From Clostridium rhizosphaerae (GTDB lineage Bacteria > Bacillota > Clostridia > Clostridiales > Clostridiaceae), in contig NZ_JAESWC010000018.1 in NCBI RefSeq assembly GCF_016765585.1, forward strand, positions 62,001-126,000: a stretch of DNA of 64,000 bases, in the 5' to 3' direction. How positions within the stretch are numbered: position 1 is the first letter of the stretch; every line of letters starts with the position of its first letter. A program made the translations under genes and the position numbers. Positions 50,534 through 58,743 of this stretch are shown piece after piece. Below the pieces are notes generated by a model, which saw nothing but the letters and a program-made list of their open reading frames with translations, was not told the origin of the DNA and searched no databases.

Positions 50534-51919
50534 TTAATAGTAACACACAACAGGCGTACCAGCATTAATGTTTTCATATATTGTCTGAGCTAAGGGGTAT
50601 GGTGAATTTACACACCCATGGGATCCGCTTGTCTTATATATTTCCCCTCCAAACACGCTTCGCCAGGTTGCATCATGAATTCCGATATTACCGTTAAATG
50701 GCATCCAGTAGCTGACTGGAGTGCTGTAATCCTCACCCTTTAATGTGGCGTTTTTCTCTTTATACTTTAATCTGTAAATACCTCCTGGTGTTGTGTTATT
50801 AAGGCTTGTATTGCCTGTAACAACGTCTCCCTCCACTACCAGTGAGCCATTTTTATAAAACCATAAATGCTGTTTTGTCATGTCTATTTCCACGTAAGTA
50901 TTTCCAATATCACTGCTTCCATGTGAAGAAGCCTTTTGAACATATTCGGGTTCTTTTGTTATGGTTTGTCCACTTTTTATAGCTGCTATTAGATTATTAG
51001 TCTCTTTGTTAATATCAATCTTCCAGCCATAATCACCACCGCCAATATTTATAGTGTTTCCTGATGATGTATTAAAACTTCTTTTTTTACCGACAGTATT
51101 ATAAGTATTAGCAATAGATTCAACATAAGCTTTTACTTTTTTCTCATCAATATTGACATTAAAATTATCATCAGCGGACAGCCACTTATTTATTGTTGAC
51201 CCATCCAAAATCTCTTTATGCTCACCAAAAGCATAGGTGATTTTGGTCGATATATATTTATTGAGCATATCCCTGGCATCTGTAACCTTTTGAGATTTTG
51301 AAGTATACTGTGGATTTATATAGCAACCAGATGACTCCAAATCTATTGTGGTTTCCTGCTTTAATATAGCCTCTTCTATACGTTTAAGCAAAATGTCTTT
51401 ATTTATCTTATTACCTTTAATTTCGTCTACAAGCATATAGGTATTATCTGTATATTTTAAGATCGAATTTTTAGGTTCTATGATATTACTGTTATCAAAA
51501 GCAGATAGTTTGTCCACCTGTTCTTTTAACGCTTCCTTGTTGTATTCAATCCCTGATGTTATTTCATAACTCTTCTTATTAAATAATGATGCAGCCCACT
51601 TTAAAGGATGCTGCTCATCTTTAAAATTCTGTATTTCCTCATCGGAGTTATACTTCAAACCAATAGCCTCCGCCTTGATTTGTTCACTTTTACCTCCCCT
51701 CTCCTTTAGATTCAAAGTATATCCCTTAAGCTCTGATAACAATTGTACTTTTACTGCTGTCACTGTTTTTCCTGATACATTAATTCCGTTAATCTGAGAG
51801 CCCAAATATAAATGCTTTGTAAAAAATATTGAGATTCCCAAATATACAGCAAATATTAAGCTGAGAAAAACTGCTATCCTCCTGCCAGTCTTATTACGTC
51901 TTATTCTTTTCTTTCTCAC
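50534..51919 (-). CDS. L,D-transpeptidase with N-terminal peptidoglycan-binding domains
   Basis: 461 aa from a GTG start preceded by AAGGAGGGAATACT. Membrane anchor near residues 15-35 (IAVFLSLIFAVYLGISIFFT), two repeat domains of the YoaR/PG-binding-4 kind, and a C-terminal YkuD domain (near 330-461): VEIDMTKQHLWFYKNGSLVV, NIGIHDATW, and the catalytic SHGCVNSPYPLA with Cys near 436. It would form 3-3 peptidoglycan cross-links from tetrapeptides, the product of the D,D-carboxypeptidase encoded nearby. Confidence 0.85.
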   Translation of the reverse strand: MRKKRIRRNKTGRRIAVFLSLIFAVYLGISIFFTKHLYLGSQINGINVSGKTVTAVKVQLLSELKGYTLNLKERGGKSEQIKAEAIGLKYNSDEEIQNFKDEQHPLKWAASLFNKKSYEITSGIEYNKEALKEQVDKLSAFDNSNIIEPKNSILKYTDNTYMLVDEIKGNKINKDILLKRIEEAILKQETTIDLESSGCYINPQYTSKSQKVTDARDMLNKYISTKITYAFGEHKEILDGSTINKWLSADDNFNVNIDEKKVKAYVESIANTYNTVGKKRSFNTSSGNTINIGGGDYGWKIDINKETNNLIAAIKSGQTITKEPEYVQKASSHGSSDIGNTYVEIDMTKQHLWFYKNGSLVVEGDVVTGNTSLNNTTPGGIYRLKYKEKNATLKGEDYSTPVSYWMPFNGNIGIHDATWRSVFGGEIYKTSGSHGCVNSPYPLAQTIYENINAGTPVVCYY

Positions 51920-52154
51920 AGTATTCCCTCCTTGCACGTAAGTTCTTTATAATTTATTTTCTTAATACTATTCTAACAAGTATTCTTTATTAATAAAAGT
52001 CCTCCTTTATATTAAGACGAAAGAAGATATAATTTCGTTACCGGGTAAAAAAAAATTTTATGGTATGTTTGTCAAATAATTATTTTACATAACACAAAAG
52101 CCCTGGATGAACCAAAGCTTTGTGTCACAAATAAAACAAAGTCTTTTCCGCATC

Positions 52155-53147
52155 TTAATTTAGACTGCTTAACCGAATTTTATCAACATAAATAGATTTG
52201 ATATTAGTATTTTTTAAATAGTTAAGAATTTGCTCTTTAGATCCTGAAACACAATAATTTTTCGTAGTAAGCACAGAAATTTTCTCTGCATCCTTCAAAC
52301 AGTTTTGAAGAACCTCTTTAGAATTATTAAATATCTTGTTTCCACTAATCAGCCCTAAATCTTTCCATATATACTCATTATATAATAATTCTTCAAGATT
52401 TGAAATATATAATTTTTTCAGCTCTCCTTCTGTCATACCTCTTCGGTCATCAGTATCCTTAAATCTACAACTTAGATTCATACTGATGCCACCTTGAAAT
52501 TCTGAATTAGGCTGATTTACTTGCAGCCATTCCAGTGTAATTTTTTCCTTACGAATTTCCTCTACAGGTCTTGGATTAATTTCTCCAACGGAAAGATAAA
52601 TCACAGCTGATTCCGGCAACTTTTCCAGTTCCTTCATTATCCTAGATGAGTCTTGTATTTCAAATCGCCCCATTAACTTCGTAGTCATATCATTTATATC
52701 TTCTTTTACCTTAAGATTTCCTTTGAACATCTCAATTTTTACATTTGGCCTGCCAATCTTCACAGGACCTGTATGATCTATTATTTGCATATTCAGCATA
52801 TACCTCGAAAATCCTTCCTTTTCTATATCAAGACTAGCCACCTCGTTATATGGATACATAACCTCAAAATATGCCCTGAGACTAGAATACACCTTTTGGC
52901 CCGGTTCTTTATTAAGCTTTTCGGGATTTGTATAAGCCATATTCATTAATGGGCTGATCATCAGAAAAACTGCTGCAAGTACACCAAGAATAGCAAGTGT
53001 TGTACGAAAAACTATTTTTCTTATCTTGTTATTGATAATTTTTTCAATATCAGACGCTAAATCTATATTTCCCGGCATCTCATCAATCAAATCATGCAGC
53101 TCTTTATCCAACTCTTCTTCGGTCATATTGTCATTATCTTTCATCAT
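52155..53147 (-). CDS. anti-sigma factor (sigma-regulator family)
   Basis: 330 aa, starting at the ATG-ATG pair after AAAGGAGGAAGA, a ribosome binding site supplied by the structured element at 53155-53240. Acidic N-terminal cytosolic part (EEELDKELHDLIDEM), one membrane helix (VFRTTLAILGVLAAVFLMIS, near 46-66) and a large extracellular domain, the layout of the sigma factor regulator N/C family. It follows the ECF sigma gene and should hold it inactive at the membrane. Signal unknown. Confidence 0.75.
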   Translation of the reverse strand: MMKDNDNMTEEELDKELHDLIDEMPGNIDLASDIEKIINNKIRKIVFRTTLAILGVLAAVFLMISPLMNMAYTNPEKLNKEPGQKVYSSLRAYFEVMYPYNEVASLDIEKEGFSRYMLNMQIIDHTGPVKIGRPNVKIEMFKGNLKVKEDINDMTTKLMGRFEIQDSSRIMKELEKLPESAVIYLSVGEINPRPVEEIRKEKITLEWLQVNQPNSEFQGGISMNLSCRFKDTDDRRGMTEGELKKLYISNLEELLYNEYIWKDLGLISGNKIFNNSKEVLQNCLKDAEKISVLTTKNYCVSGSKEQILNYLKNTNIKSIYVDKIRLSSLN

Positions 53148-53154
53148 TCTTCCT

Positions 53155-53240
53155 CCTTTAGTCGGAAGCACTGAGCAATTAAAAGCTCTCGCTCCCGCTC
53201 GAAAATTGCTCGTTAAAGGTCATTTAGACCTTTAACCTCC
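53155..53240 (-). repeat. structured RBS-bearing element between sigma and anti-sigma genes
   Basis: Minus strand: AAGGTC-TAAAT-GACCTT hairpin, stem GAGCAATT/AATTGCTC around GAGCGGGAGCGAG, tail CAGTGCTTCCGACTAAAGGAGG (AAAGGAGG is the ribosome binding site of the anti-sigma gene). The first hairpin overlaps the end of the sigma gene and encodes its last residues. Closest to unit one at 29641-29815. Confidence 0.7.
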
Positions 53241-53725
53241 TTTAAAATTTCAATTAGTTTCTTTTTTGCCCTTGATCGAAGCTTCCTAACATAAGCCTGA
53301 GTGATTCCATGTGTAGATGCAATTTCCGCATCTGTAAGCTCAAAATAAATACTTTCAATAAGAATACCTTTCTGAAGTTCGGACAATTTCTGAATTGAAT
53401 TAAATAACCTGCGTTTTTCTTCTTTTTTTAGAATATCTGATATAATTATATCTGGATTTGTGAGTATATTTTGTTCATCATAAAGCGTATCGCCATCTAA
53501 TACTTCTCTTTTTCGTTTTCTGCAAACATTAAGAAATTCATGTTTCAAAACAATAATAAGCCATGTTTTTATACTTCCGGTACTTTTATAGCTTAAAAAA
53601 GCCTTTACAAAGGTTTCCTGCAGGAGGTCTTCAGCATCCTGTGTGTTATGTGTCAATGATAATGCATATAAATATAGCGGTTTGAAATATAGCTGATATA
53701 TTTTCTTCCATTCATCTTGTTCCAT
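53213..53725 (-). CDS. ECF-type RNA polymerase sigma factor
   Basis: 170 aa. Region 2 (YQLYFKPLYLYALSLTHNTQ, DAEDLLQETFVKAFLSYKST, WLIIVLKHEFLNVCRKRKRE) and region 4 (LSELQKGILIESIYFELTDA, EIASTHGITQAYVRKLRSRA). The last residues (VKGLNDL) are encoded by the structured intergenic repeat. Partner of the downstream anti-sigma factor. This is the second sigma/anti-sigma pair of the region. Confidence 0.85.
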   Translation of the reverse strand: MEQDEWKKIYQLYFKPLYLYALSLTHNTQDAEDLLQETFVKAFLSYKSTGSIKTWLIIVLKHEFLNVCRKRKREVLDGDTLYDEQNILTNPDIIISDILKKEEKRRLFNSIQKLSELQKGILIESIYFELTDAEIASTHGITQAYVRKLRSRAKKKLIEILKEVKGLNDL

Positions 53726-53886
53726 CCTCGGCCCCCCTTCGTATAAATAACACTTAACTTTTTATTTTGTGACACCTCCATAAATCAAAATTCCCACAAA
53801 CTTATAAGTCTGAGGGAACATTAGGAGATTGAACTGATGTACGATATTATGAGAATCCACTTTAAAGGTTCTAATCATGACTTTCA

Positions 53887-54588
53887 TTATTTTTTGCGTA
53901 GAATAACATGGTGAAATGATGCTATTGCTTTATACTCTTCCAAATCACTTACCTTCAATTCTAGTTCTAGCATCTTCTCCTGCCATATCTTATCATTATG
54001 AATTTCTTGATTTTGCTGTAAATCCCAAAATGTTCTTAATCCAAGAACTTTTTCTACCATAAATTTATCTGACCATTTTAATATCTCTGCATCTTGGTAG
54101 TAATTAATAGTTCCAAATTGTTGTGCATGTCCATTTTTTCCTTCTAATAGTTCATTTGCATGTTCAAAGTTATTCAGTAAAACTACCATCTGCATAACTC
54201 TACCTGCCCTATTATGTTTTAAAATAGAAAGATATCCATCGGTTTTTAATATCGTTGAAAATTCTTTAATAATTTCCTTTCTTTCAACCGTATATTCAAA
54301 AACATTATGGCACAGTATTACATCAAATGATTCATCTTCAAAATTTTTAAGTTCCTTTACATCTCCTTCTATTTGTTTATAGTCATTTTCCGTGAATCTA
54401 TCTTGAAGCATTTTTTTATCCGGCTCAATTGCTACAACCTCATTGTCTATAGAAAAATGGTCAGCAGTCATACCATTTCCACTTCCAAAATCCAATACTC
54501 TTTTATTATGTATGAATTTTAACTGTTCCCATGTCATTTTCTTTAGTAATAGTTCCCAAGGAACAACATTTCTTATACTCATTCTCAA
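53887..54588 (-). CDS. class I SAM-dependent methyltransferase
   Basis: 233 aa. SAM motif I VLDFGSGNGMTADHFS near residue 32, acidic residue VVAIEPDKKM near 54, motif FDVILCHNVFEYTVE near 92 and LKTDGYLSILKHNRAGRVMQ near 118. Substrate unknown; the family includes CmoA/UbiE-like and small-molecule enzymes. Single gene in the array region, no repeat directly after it. Start ATG; ribosome binding site GAGGTTTTGAGA. Confidence 0.8.
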   Translation of the reverse strand: MRMSIRNVVPWELLLKKMTWEQLKFIHNKRVLDFGSGNGMTADHFSIDNEVVAIEPDKKMLQDRFTENDYKQIEGDVKELKNFEDESFDVILCHNVFEYTVERKEIIKEFSTILKTDGYLSILKHNRAGRVMQMVVLLNNFEHANELLEGKNGHAQQFGTINYYQDAEILKWSDKFMVEKVLGLRTFWDLQQNQEIHNDKIWQEKMLELELKVSDLEEYKAIASFHHVILRKK

Positions 54589-54687
54589 AACCTCTTATTA
54601 TCATAGTATATTAATAATTTTTATGTTTTCTTTATCTGCAATTCTGCATTTATAAGTCTAAAAACTTTATACAATTTCTCTTTTTAT

Positions 54688-54720
54688 ATAAAGTTTCGTA
54701 TAACGTTTTTTATCTGATGC
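54688..54720 (-). repeat. partial array repeat (site I)
   Basis: TTCGTATAACGTTTTTTATC at 54688-54707, then GATGCGGCCGCC. Only one terminal box (TATAACG) of the attC-like repeat is recognisable; the other end is missing or replaced. It lies 3' of the alpha/beta hydrolase gene. Confidence 0.4.
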
Positions 54721-54857
54721 GGCCGCCAAGCACCCCTGATGCAATCCTATCTGAGCACTTCCCAACAGCAAAATGGAAACAAGAATTTTGATTTAAATCA
54801 ATATCATATTTTTTGAAGAGCTTATCTAAAAGAGAACTTATTTCATTAAATGATTGT

Positions 54858-55649
54858 TCAAATTGAACGTATGAAAGATTCAACAACAGCCGCAAAGCGC
54901 TCTAGCTGGTCTAAGTGGACACTGTGTCCAGCTTCCCGGATTTGTTCTGCCTGAAGTCTTGGATTAAGACGCTGCAGCTCTTCTGCAATAACAGACGAAA
55001 CCACGCCTTTATCACCAAATACGATGAGGCTTGGAACCTCAATTGCACTCACTAACATCTTATAGTCAGGGTTCGGCGGCGTAAGAACGTCAAAGGCAGC
55101 CATGCTTGTTTGAAGTCGTGCCCGAGCGAAGATCTCAAGAGTTTCCTCTGACCGATTAGGGTGTCTATTCCGCGCGTCTGCCATCACCTCATCCAATGAC
55201 ATATTGAGCATTCGTCGATGCTGATCGGCGACATCACTATCGCGAACTTCGCGCTGAACTTTTGGACTCAAGAAAGTTGGATCAGCTAAGATAAGGCCCC
55301 GGAGCAGATTTGGTTTACGACTCGCCACCACAGCAGCAATCATCCCTCCCATGGAATGCCCGAGCAGGATTGGAGGAGTAAGTCTTAGTGTATTTATTAA
55401 ACCGATAACATCGTTTGCATGGTCTTCATATCGGTATCCAAAGTCAGGTACACTGGAATTGCCATGTCCCCTGGCATCCGGCATGATTACGTCATATTCT
55501 TTCTCAAAAACATGTGCCAAACCTGTAAAGCACTCCCCATTAGTCATTAATCCATGCAGCAATATTAAAGGCGGTTTGTTTCCCCCGGTTCTTGTGTAGT
55601 GTATGTTAATTCCGTTTGTTTCGCAGACTTCTATGTTCCAGTAGTTCAT
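54858..55649 (-). CDS. alpha/beta hydrolase
   Basis: 263 aa. HG oxyanion segment LLHGLMTNGE near 30, nucleophile elbow GHSMGG near 97, Asp in VFGDKGVV near 208 and His in AGHSVHLDQLE near 242: a full triad. RGHGNS near 58 is typical of the esterase/haloperoxidase-like group. Substrate unknown. GC content and codon use (many CGC, GCC, CTC) are clearly higher than in flanking genes, indicating recent transfer. It lies in the cassette-like array. Confidence 0.8.
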   Translation of the reverse strand: MNYWNIEVCETNGINIHYTRTGGNKPPLILLHGLMTNGECFTGLAHVFEKEYDVIMPDARGHGNSSVPDFGYRYEDHANDVIGLINTLRLTPPILLGHSMGGMIAAVVASRKPNLLRGLILADPTFLSPKVQREVRDSDVADQHRRMLNMSLDEVMADARNRHPNRSEETLEIFARARLQTSMAAFDVLTPPNPDYKMLVSAIEVPSLIVFGDKGVVSSVIAEELQRLNPRLQAEQIREAGHSVHLDQLERFAAVVESFIRSI

Positions 55650-55876
55650 CTGTTATTTCCTCCAAGAGTAAAATTTAGGGTAAAGTTTATAAGTTAGAGC
55701 TTGTATATAAAATGGTCAAACCCTATTGATGTTTAAAACCTTATCAATTAAAGTCAATTCAGTAGCAGTGGATATTGGGAAGTAAACAGGGACTAACGGT
55801 TCGTGTTACTGCCGCTTTGAAAACTTAGATAACTCCTATCTTAGCTCTGAAAATATGCCTTGGCAATAATAATCCA

Positions 55877-55972
55877 CCACTAACCTTTATATTAATTATA
55901 AACCATGTATTTACACAACACTATAAAAAAGAGTCCACCAGCCAAGGTGAACGGAAGCATTTTCTTATATGT
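55877..55972 (-). repeat. array repeat, type 2 (site J)
   Basis: CACTAACC then TTTATATTAATTATAAACCA, hairpin GTCCACCAGCCAAGGTGAAC and CTTATATG end, followed by the conserved GTAGTTTTTGCCAC flank. Part of a longer noncoding stretch (55650-56271) with no gene. Confidence 0.6.
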
Positions 55973-56093
55973 AGTTTTTGCCACAACACTTTGAATAAAG
56001 CCTATTTTGATCAATATAAATTAGTTGCACAATATGAATCTTCTATTTTAATGTCATTTCAACTATCTTATGGTTTTCCATTAGTCTTTATTA

Positions 56094-56153
56094 ACTCAAG
56101 TCCGCTTTATCTGGGTTTTAGACTAAATCGGACTTGAGTGCTCTGTTATTTAA
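56094..56153 (-). repeat. half of a type 1 array repeat
   Basis: CTCAAGTCCG at 56095-56104 and CGGACTTGAG at 56129-56138 form a perfect hairpin; the sequence then runs TGCTCTGTTATTT. This is the right half of a type 1 site (compare CGGACTTGAGTGTTTTGTTA at site F) folded on itself. 3' of the 56272-56673 gene. Confidence 0.55.
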
Positions 56154-56271
56154 AATATCTATCCTAATACTTAACCTCATCAAAAATCCCTTAGTGCAAT
56201 TAACTGCATTGAGGGATTAGAAGTATAGATATAACTTCAGCTTACTATTATTCTAGCAACTTTTAATGACT

Positions 56272-56673
56272 CTAATAACAAGTAAAGCTTTTAATTTCTT
56301 TCAAGTCAATCCCAAAGTATTCCCATCTTCCCCTTCTATATCTCCAACCAGAAGCGGATGTTTTTCCAACATATACGAGATATGCCCAGAAGGATTGACC
56401 ATTCTTTAGCCATATATACGAAAATCTATTAACGCAAGGTGCAATTGCTCCGGGATCCACTGCCATTAAACTTGCCTCTGGCACCTCCGATAGTTGTGGA
56501 GTAAAACTAGGCGGCGGTGTTTTCGGTGGACCTTGCTGCTGTCTTTCAAATCCTTCTAGTTCTTGCCTGTAAAAGGTACTATATGGACATTGAAACTGTG
56601 GTGTAGTATATGGGCAATAACATATCATATTGGGGTATGAATCACTTATGTTATCGTTTCTATAGTTACTCAT
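56272..56673 (-). CDS. hypothetical Pro/Tyr/Cys-rich protein
   Basis: 133 aa from the ATG after AGGAGGTTACTTG (a frame open to 56730 lacks support). The N-terminus is rich in Tyr, Pro, Asn and Cys (YPNMICYCPYTTPQFQCPY), followed by a Pro-rich linker. The C-terminal part (NRFSYIWLKNGQSFWAYLVY, GWRYRRGRWEYFGIDLKEI) suggests a small beta domain. Similar proteins occur in clostridial spore or surface contexts, as far as I recall. Function unknown. Confidence 0.65.
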   Translation of the reverse strand: MSNYRNDNISDSYPNMICYCPYTTPQFQCPYSTFYRQELEGFERQQQGPPKTPPPSFTPQLSEVPEASLMAVDPGAIAPCVNRFSYIWLKNGQSFWAYLVYVGKTSASGWRYRRGRWEYFGIDLKEIKSFTCY

Positions 56674-56884
56674 CAAGTAACCTCCTAATTCTTTACTTTC
56701 CTTATTATTATATTCCAAGTAAAGTTTCATGCTACATATCCCTTATAAAAAAAACAAAATAAACTAAAGTTTCTTGATATTCCGTAACAACTTATTATGG
56801 ATAATGAGAAGTTGCAGAATAAAAATCAACTTATTTAAATGTTCAAAAAAAACTCTGGGCCACAGCTCTGTTTCTCAGAAATTA

Positions 56885-56999
56885 CATATAACGTCTCGCA
56901 CTCAAGACGTTCCTGTACCTAGCCAGACTTGGCTTGGTGATGAAATGTGTTCTATCTATCTTCCCATGCTAAAACAAACGGAAGTTTTTTGTTATATGT
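56885..56999 (-). repeat. attC-like array repeat, type 1 (site K)
   Basis: CATATAACG at 56885 to GTTATATG at 56998. Minus strand: ATATAAC, AAAAAACTTCCG, ..., GGAACGTCTTGAGTGCGAGA, CGTTATATG. The TAA stop codon of the nitroreductase gene (56992-56994) lies inside the ATATAAC box. Confidence 0.7.
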
Positions 57000-57597
57000 A
57001 GTCACTAGGATCATCCTTCTTATATGAATTTATAAATATAATTTCTTCTTTTTTCTTTTTAATTTTTGGTTTGATTTCACCTTCAGGATATCCTAAAACA
57101 AGTATTTCAGATGGTATATATAATGGTGGTAAGTTTAATAAGCCTGCAACTTCATTTACATTAAAATAAGAAACCCATGTTGAATAAATCCCATGTTCCA
57201 ATGCTGCTAAGACCATATTAGTTCCGGGTATTTTACTTTGATGCTCTTCAGAATTTAATTTACTATAAAGTTGTTTACTCATATTTAATATCTCATTTTT
57301 GAATTTAGGAAATCTTGATACCTGAATATTTCTTGCCCCCCTTTCATCTTCTACAATGGTTGTACACAATACAATTACTAAGGGTGCCGAACTAATCCAT
57401 TTTTGATTATATGCTGCTATTGCAATTTTATTTATCAATTCATTATCATTTACTATTCCAAACACCCATGGTTGTTCATTTCCTCCAGATGGAGATAATC
57501 TTCCTGCTTCAATAATATAATCAATAGTATCTTGAGGGATTGTCATTTGTTTAAACTTCCTAATACTACACCTTTTTTTTAATAGATCAACTATCAT
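56992..57597 (-). CDS. nitroreductase family protein
   Basis: 201 aa from the ATG after GTGGAGGAAAAT. FMN-binding segments: KRCSIRKFKQ near residue 7, EAGRLSPSGGNEQPW near 32, and GIYSTWVSYFNVNEVAGLLN near 145, then VLGYPEG near 172. Reduces nitro compounds, quinones or flavins with NAD(P)H. Ends in YI-stop with the TAA inside the array repeat. A 5' remnant of a paralogue lies at 32890-32968. Confidence 0.85.
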   Translation of the reverse strand: MIVDLLKKRCSIRKFKQMTIPQDTIDYIIEAGRLSPSGGNEQPWVFGIVNDNELINKIAIAAYNQKWISSAPLVIVLCTTIVEDERGARNIQVSRFPKFKNEILNMSKQLYSKLNSEEHQSKIPGTNMVLAALEHGIYSTWVSYFNVNEVAGLLNLPPLYIPSEILVLGYPEGEIKPKIKKKKEEIIFINSYKKDDPSDYI

Positions 57598-57664
57598 ATT
57601 TTCCTCCACAATAAAAATATATAATTCTTCATAATTACTTTTTGATACTCTTCATTTTGATTAC

Positions 57665-57812
57665 GTATAAGGTTTCGAACTCAAGACGTTTCTGAACTGG
57701 ACACAAGAGTAATACCCCTAGCTGCGCTTGCGACATTTACGGAATGTGCTTTTGCAATTTCCAAGGGTTTGCCCCTTACAGCTGAAGATAACTTGAGTGT
57801 TTTATTATATGC
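57665..57812 (-). repeat. attC-like array repeat, type 1, degenerate (site L)
   Basis: CGTATAAGG at 57665 to ATTATATG at 57811. The inner boxes AACTCAAGACG and AACTTGAGTG are preserved and complementary, but both terminal boxes have lost a conserved base (TAAGG for TAACG, ATTAT for GTTAT). 3' of the effector-binding pseudogene. Confidence 0.6.
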
Positions 57813-57846
57813 TGCCGTACCACTACCTTCAAGAATATAACTAGAT

Positions 57847-57878
57847 AACTAGATTTCTACTTTTCTATATATCTAGTT
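57847..57878. repeat. AACTAG-type hairpin
   Basis: AACTAGAT and ATCTAGTT, 8-bp stem with 16-nt loop; same family as the hairpins at 1324, 25649 and 62977. Confidence 0.4.
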
Positions 57879-57911
57879 GGTTTTCCAACTTCCTTCCTCA
57901 TCTGTAATTAA

Positions 57912-58139
57912 TTAATTTAAAATTAGTTTCTTTGTGTTAAAGGAGCGGGATAAATCAGACATTGCACCCTATATTCCAACAAGATTTTCCTTTTCATCCT
58001 TTTTCGCTAATGAAGCTACTTCAGCAAAATTTGAATTAGCACCAGTCCATAATTTCTGAATAAAACCCTCACCATCATTTGTAGAACCTTCTTTGCCTAT
58101 GACTGAAAACGACTCTTTCACACAATTTTTTATTTCCAT
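57912..58139 (-). pseudogene. GyrI-like effector-binding protein, nonsense-mutated N-terminal fragment
   Basis: Starts at ATG after GAAGGAGGATGCATT and encodes MEIKNCVKESFSVIGKEGST ... AEVASLAKKDEKENLVGI, the N-terminus of an AraC-type effector-binding (GyrI-like) domain. Codon 57 is TAG where relatives have Trp. The frame then continues GAMSDLSRSF as in the family before running into unrelated sequence and stopping at 57912. A nonsense mutation plus truncation. Confidence 0.6.
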
Positions 58140-58237
58140 AATGCATCCTCCTTCTATATAAAAGAAATTTTCAATTAATAAAGACCACAGATTAATCCGA
58201 ATGTGTAATATATCATTTGCCCATTGCATTCATAATT

Positions 58238-58468
58238 TCAAATAATGCAGGAGATATAGAAGTCATTAAAATTTGAGTACCTGTTGCCAAATCCATACAT
58301 TCCGCTCATTCCCAATAAAAGCATCAGTAAAGCAATCAGCAATGTGTATTTCACATTGCCTTGACCTTTCTTATAACCAATTAGTTTTTTATATGAAGAG
58401 CCTTCACTTTTTAATACTCCAACAATTGTAAATAAAGCGCTTCTAAATAACGGCCAGTATAAATGGTT
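58238..58468 (-). pseudogene. membrane protein fragment
   Basis: About 76 in-frame codons without start (HLYWPLFRSALFTIVGVLKS ... KYTLLIALLMLLLGMSGMYG) ending in TGA. One strong membrane helix. It resembles N-terminal parts of CPBP-type membrane proteins, but this is uncertain. Not expected to be translated. Confidence 0.35.
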
Positions 58469-58536
58469 TTATTTTTTTCATTTAATAATCACCCACTTAT
58501 AGTAGAAATATTCTTAAAAACTCTAGGGCGTCTCTA

Positions 58537-58637
58537 TGTGTAACTATCCTTTATATTGATTATAAACCATATATTTACACAATACTATATAAAAAAAGTC
58601 CGCCAGTCTAGGCGGACAGCAACATTTTGATAGATGT
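58537..58637 (-). repeat. array repeat, type 2, degenerate (site M)
   Basis: GTAACTATCC then TTTATATTGATTATAAACCA, hairpin GTCCGCCAGTCTAGGCGGAC and TTTTGATAGATG end. The terminal boxes have drifted, and the internal hairpin is intact with 7 paired bases. 3' of the broken Nudix gene. Confidence 0.6.
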
Positions 58638-58743
58638 AGTTTTATCACCTACACCTTTAACAATATCAAATATATTTAATCTTAAATTTATTTGATAATA
58701 TAAGAGTATTCTTCACTTATATATCATAAAAAAACAGTACTAC

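Noticed and set aside
54710..54895. 61-aa minus-strand frame overlapping the hydrolase 3' end
   Set aside because: Its N-terminal third is the hydrolase gene in another frame and it has no ribosome binding site. The remainder could be a decayed C-terminus of an unknown gene, but this could not be supported.
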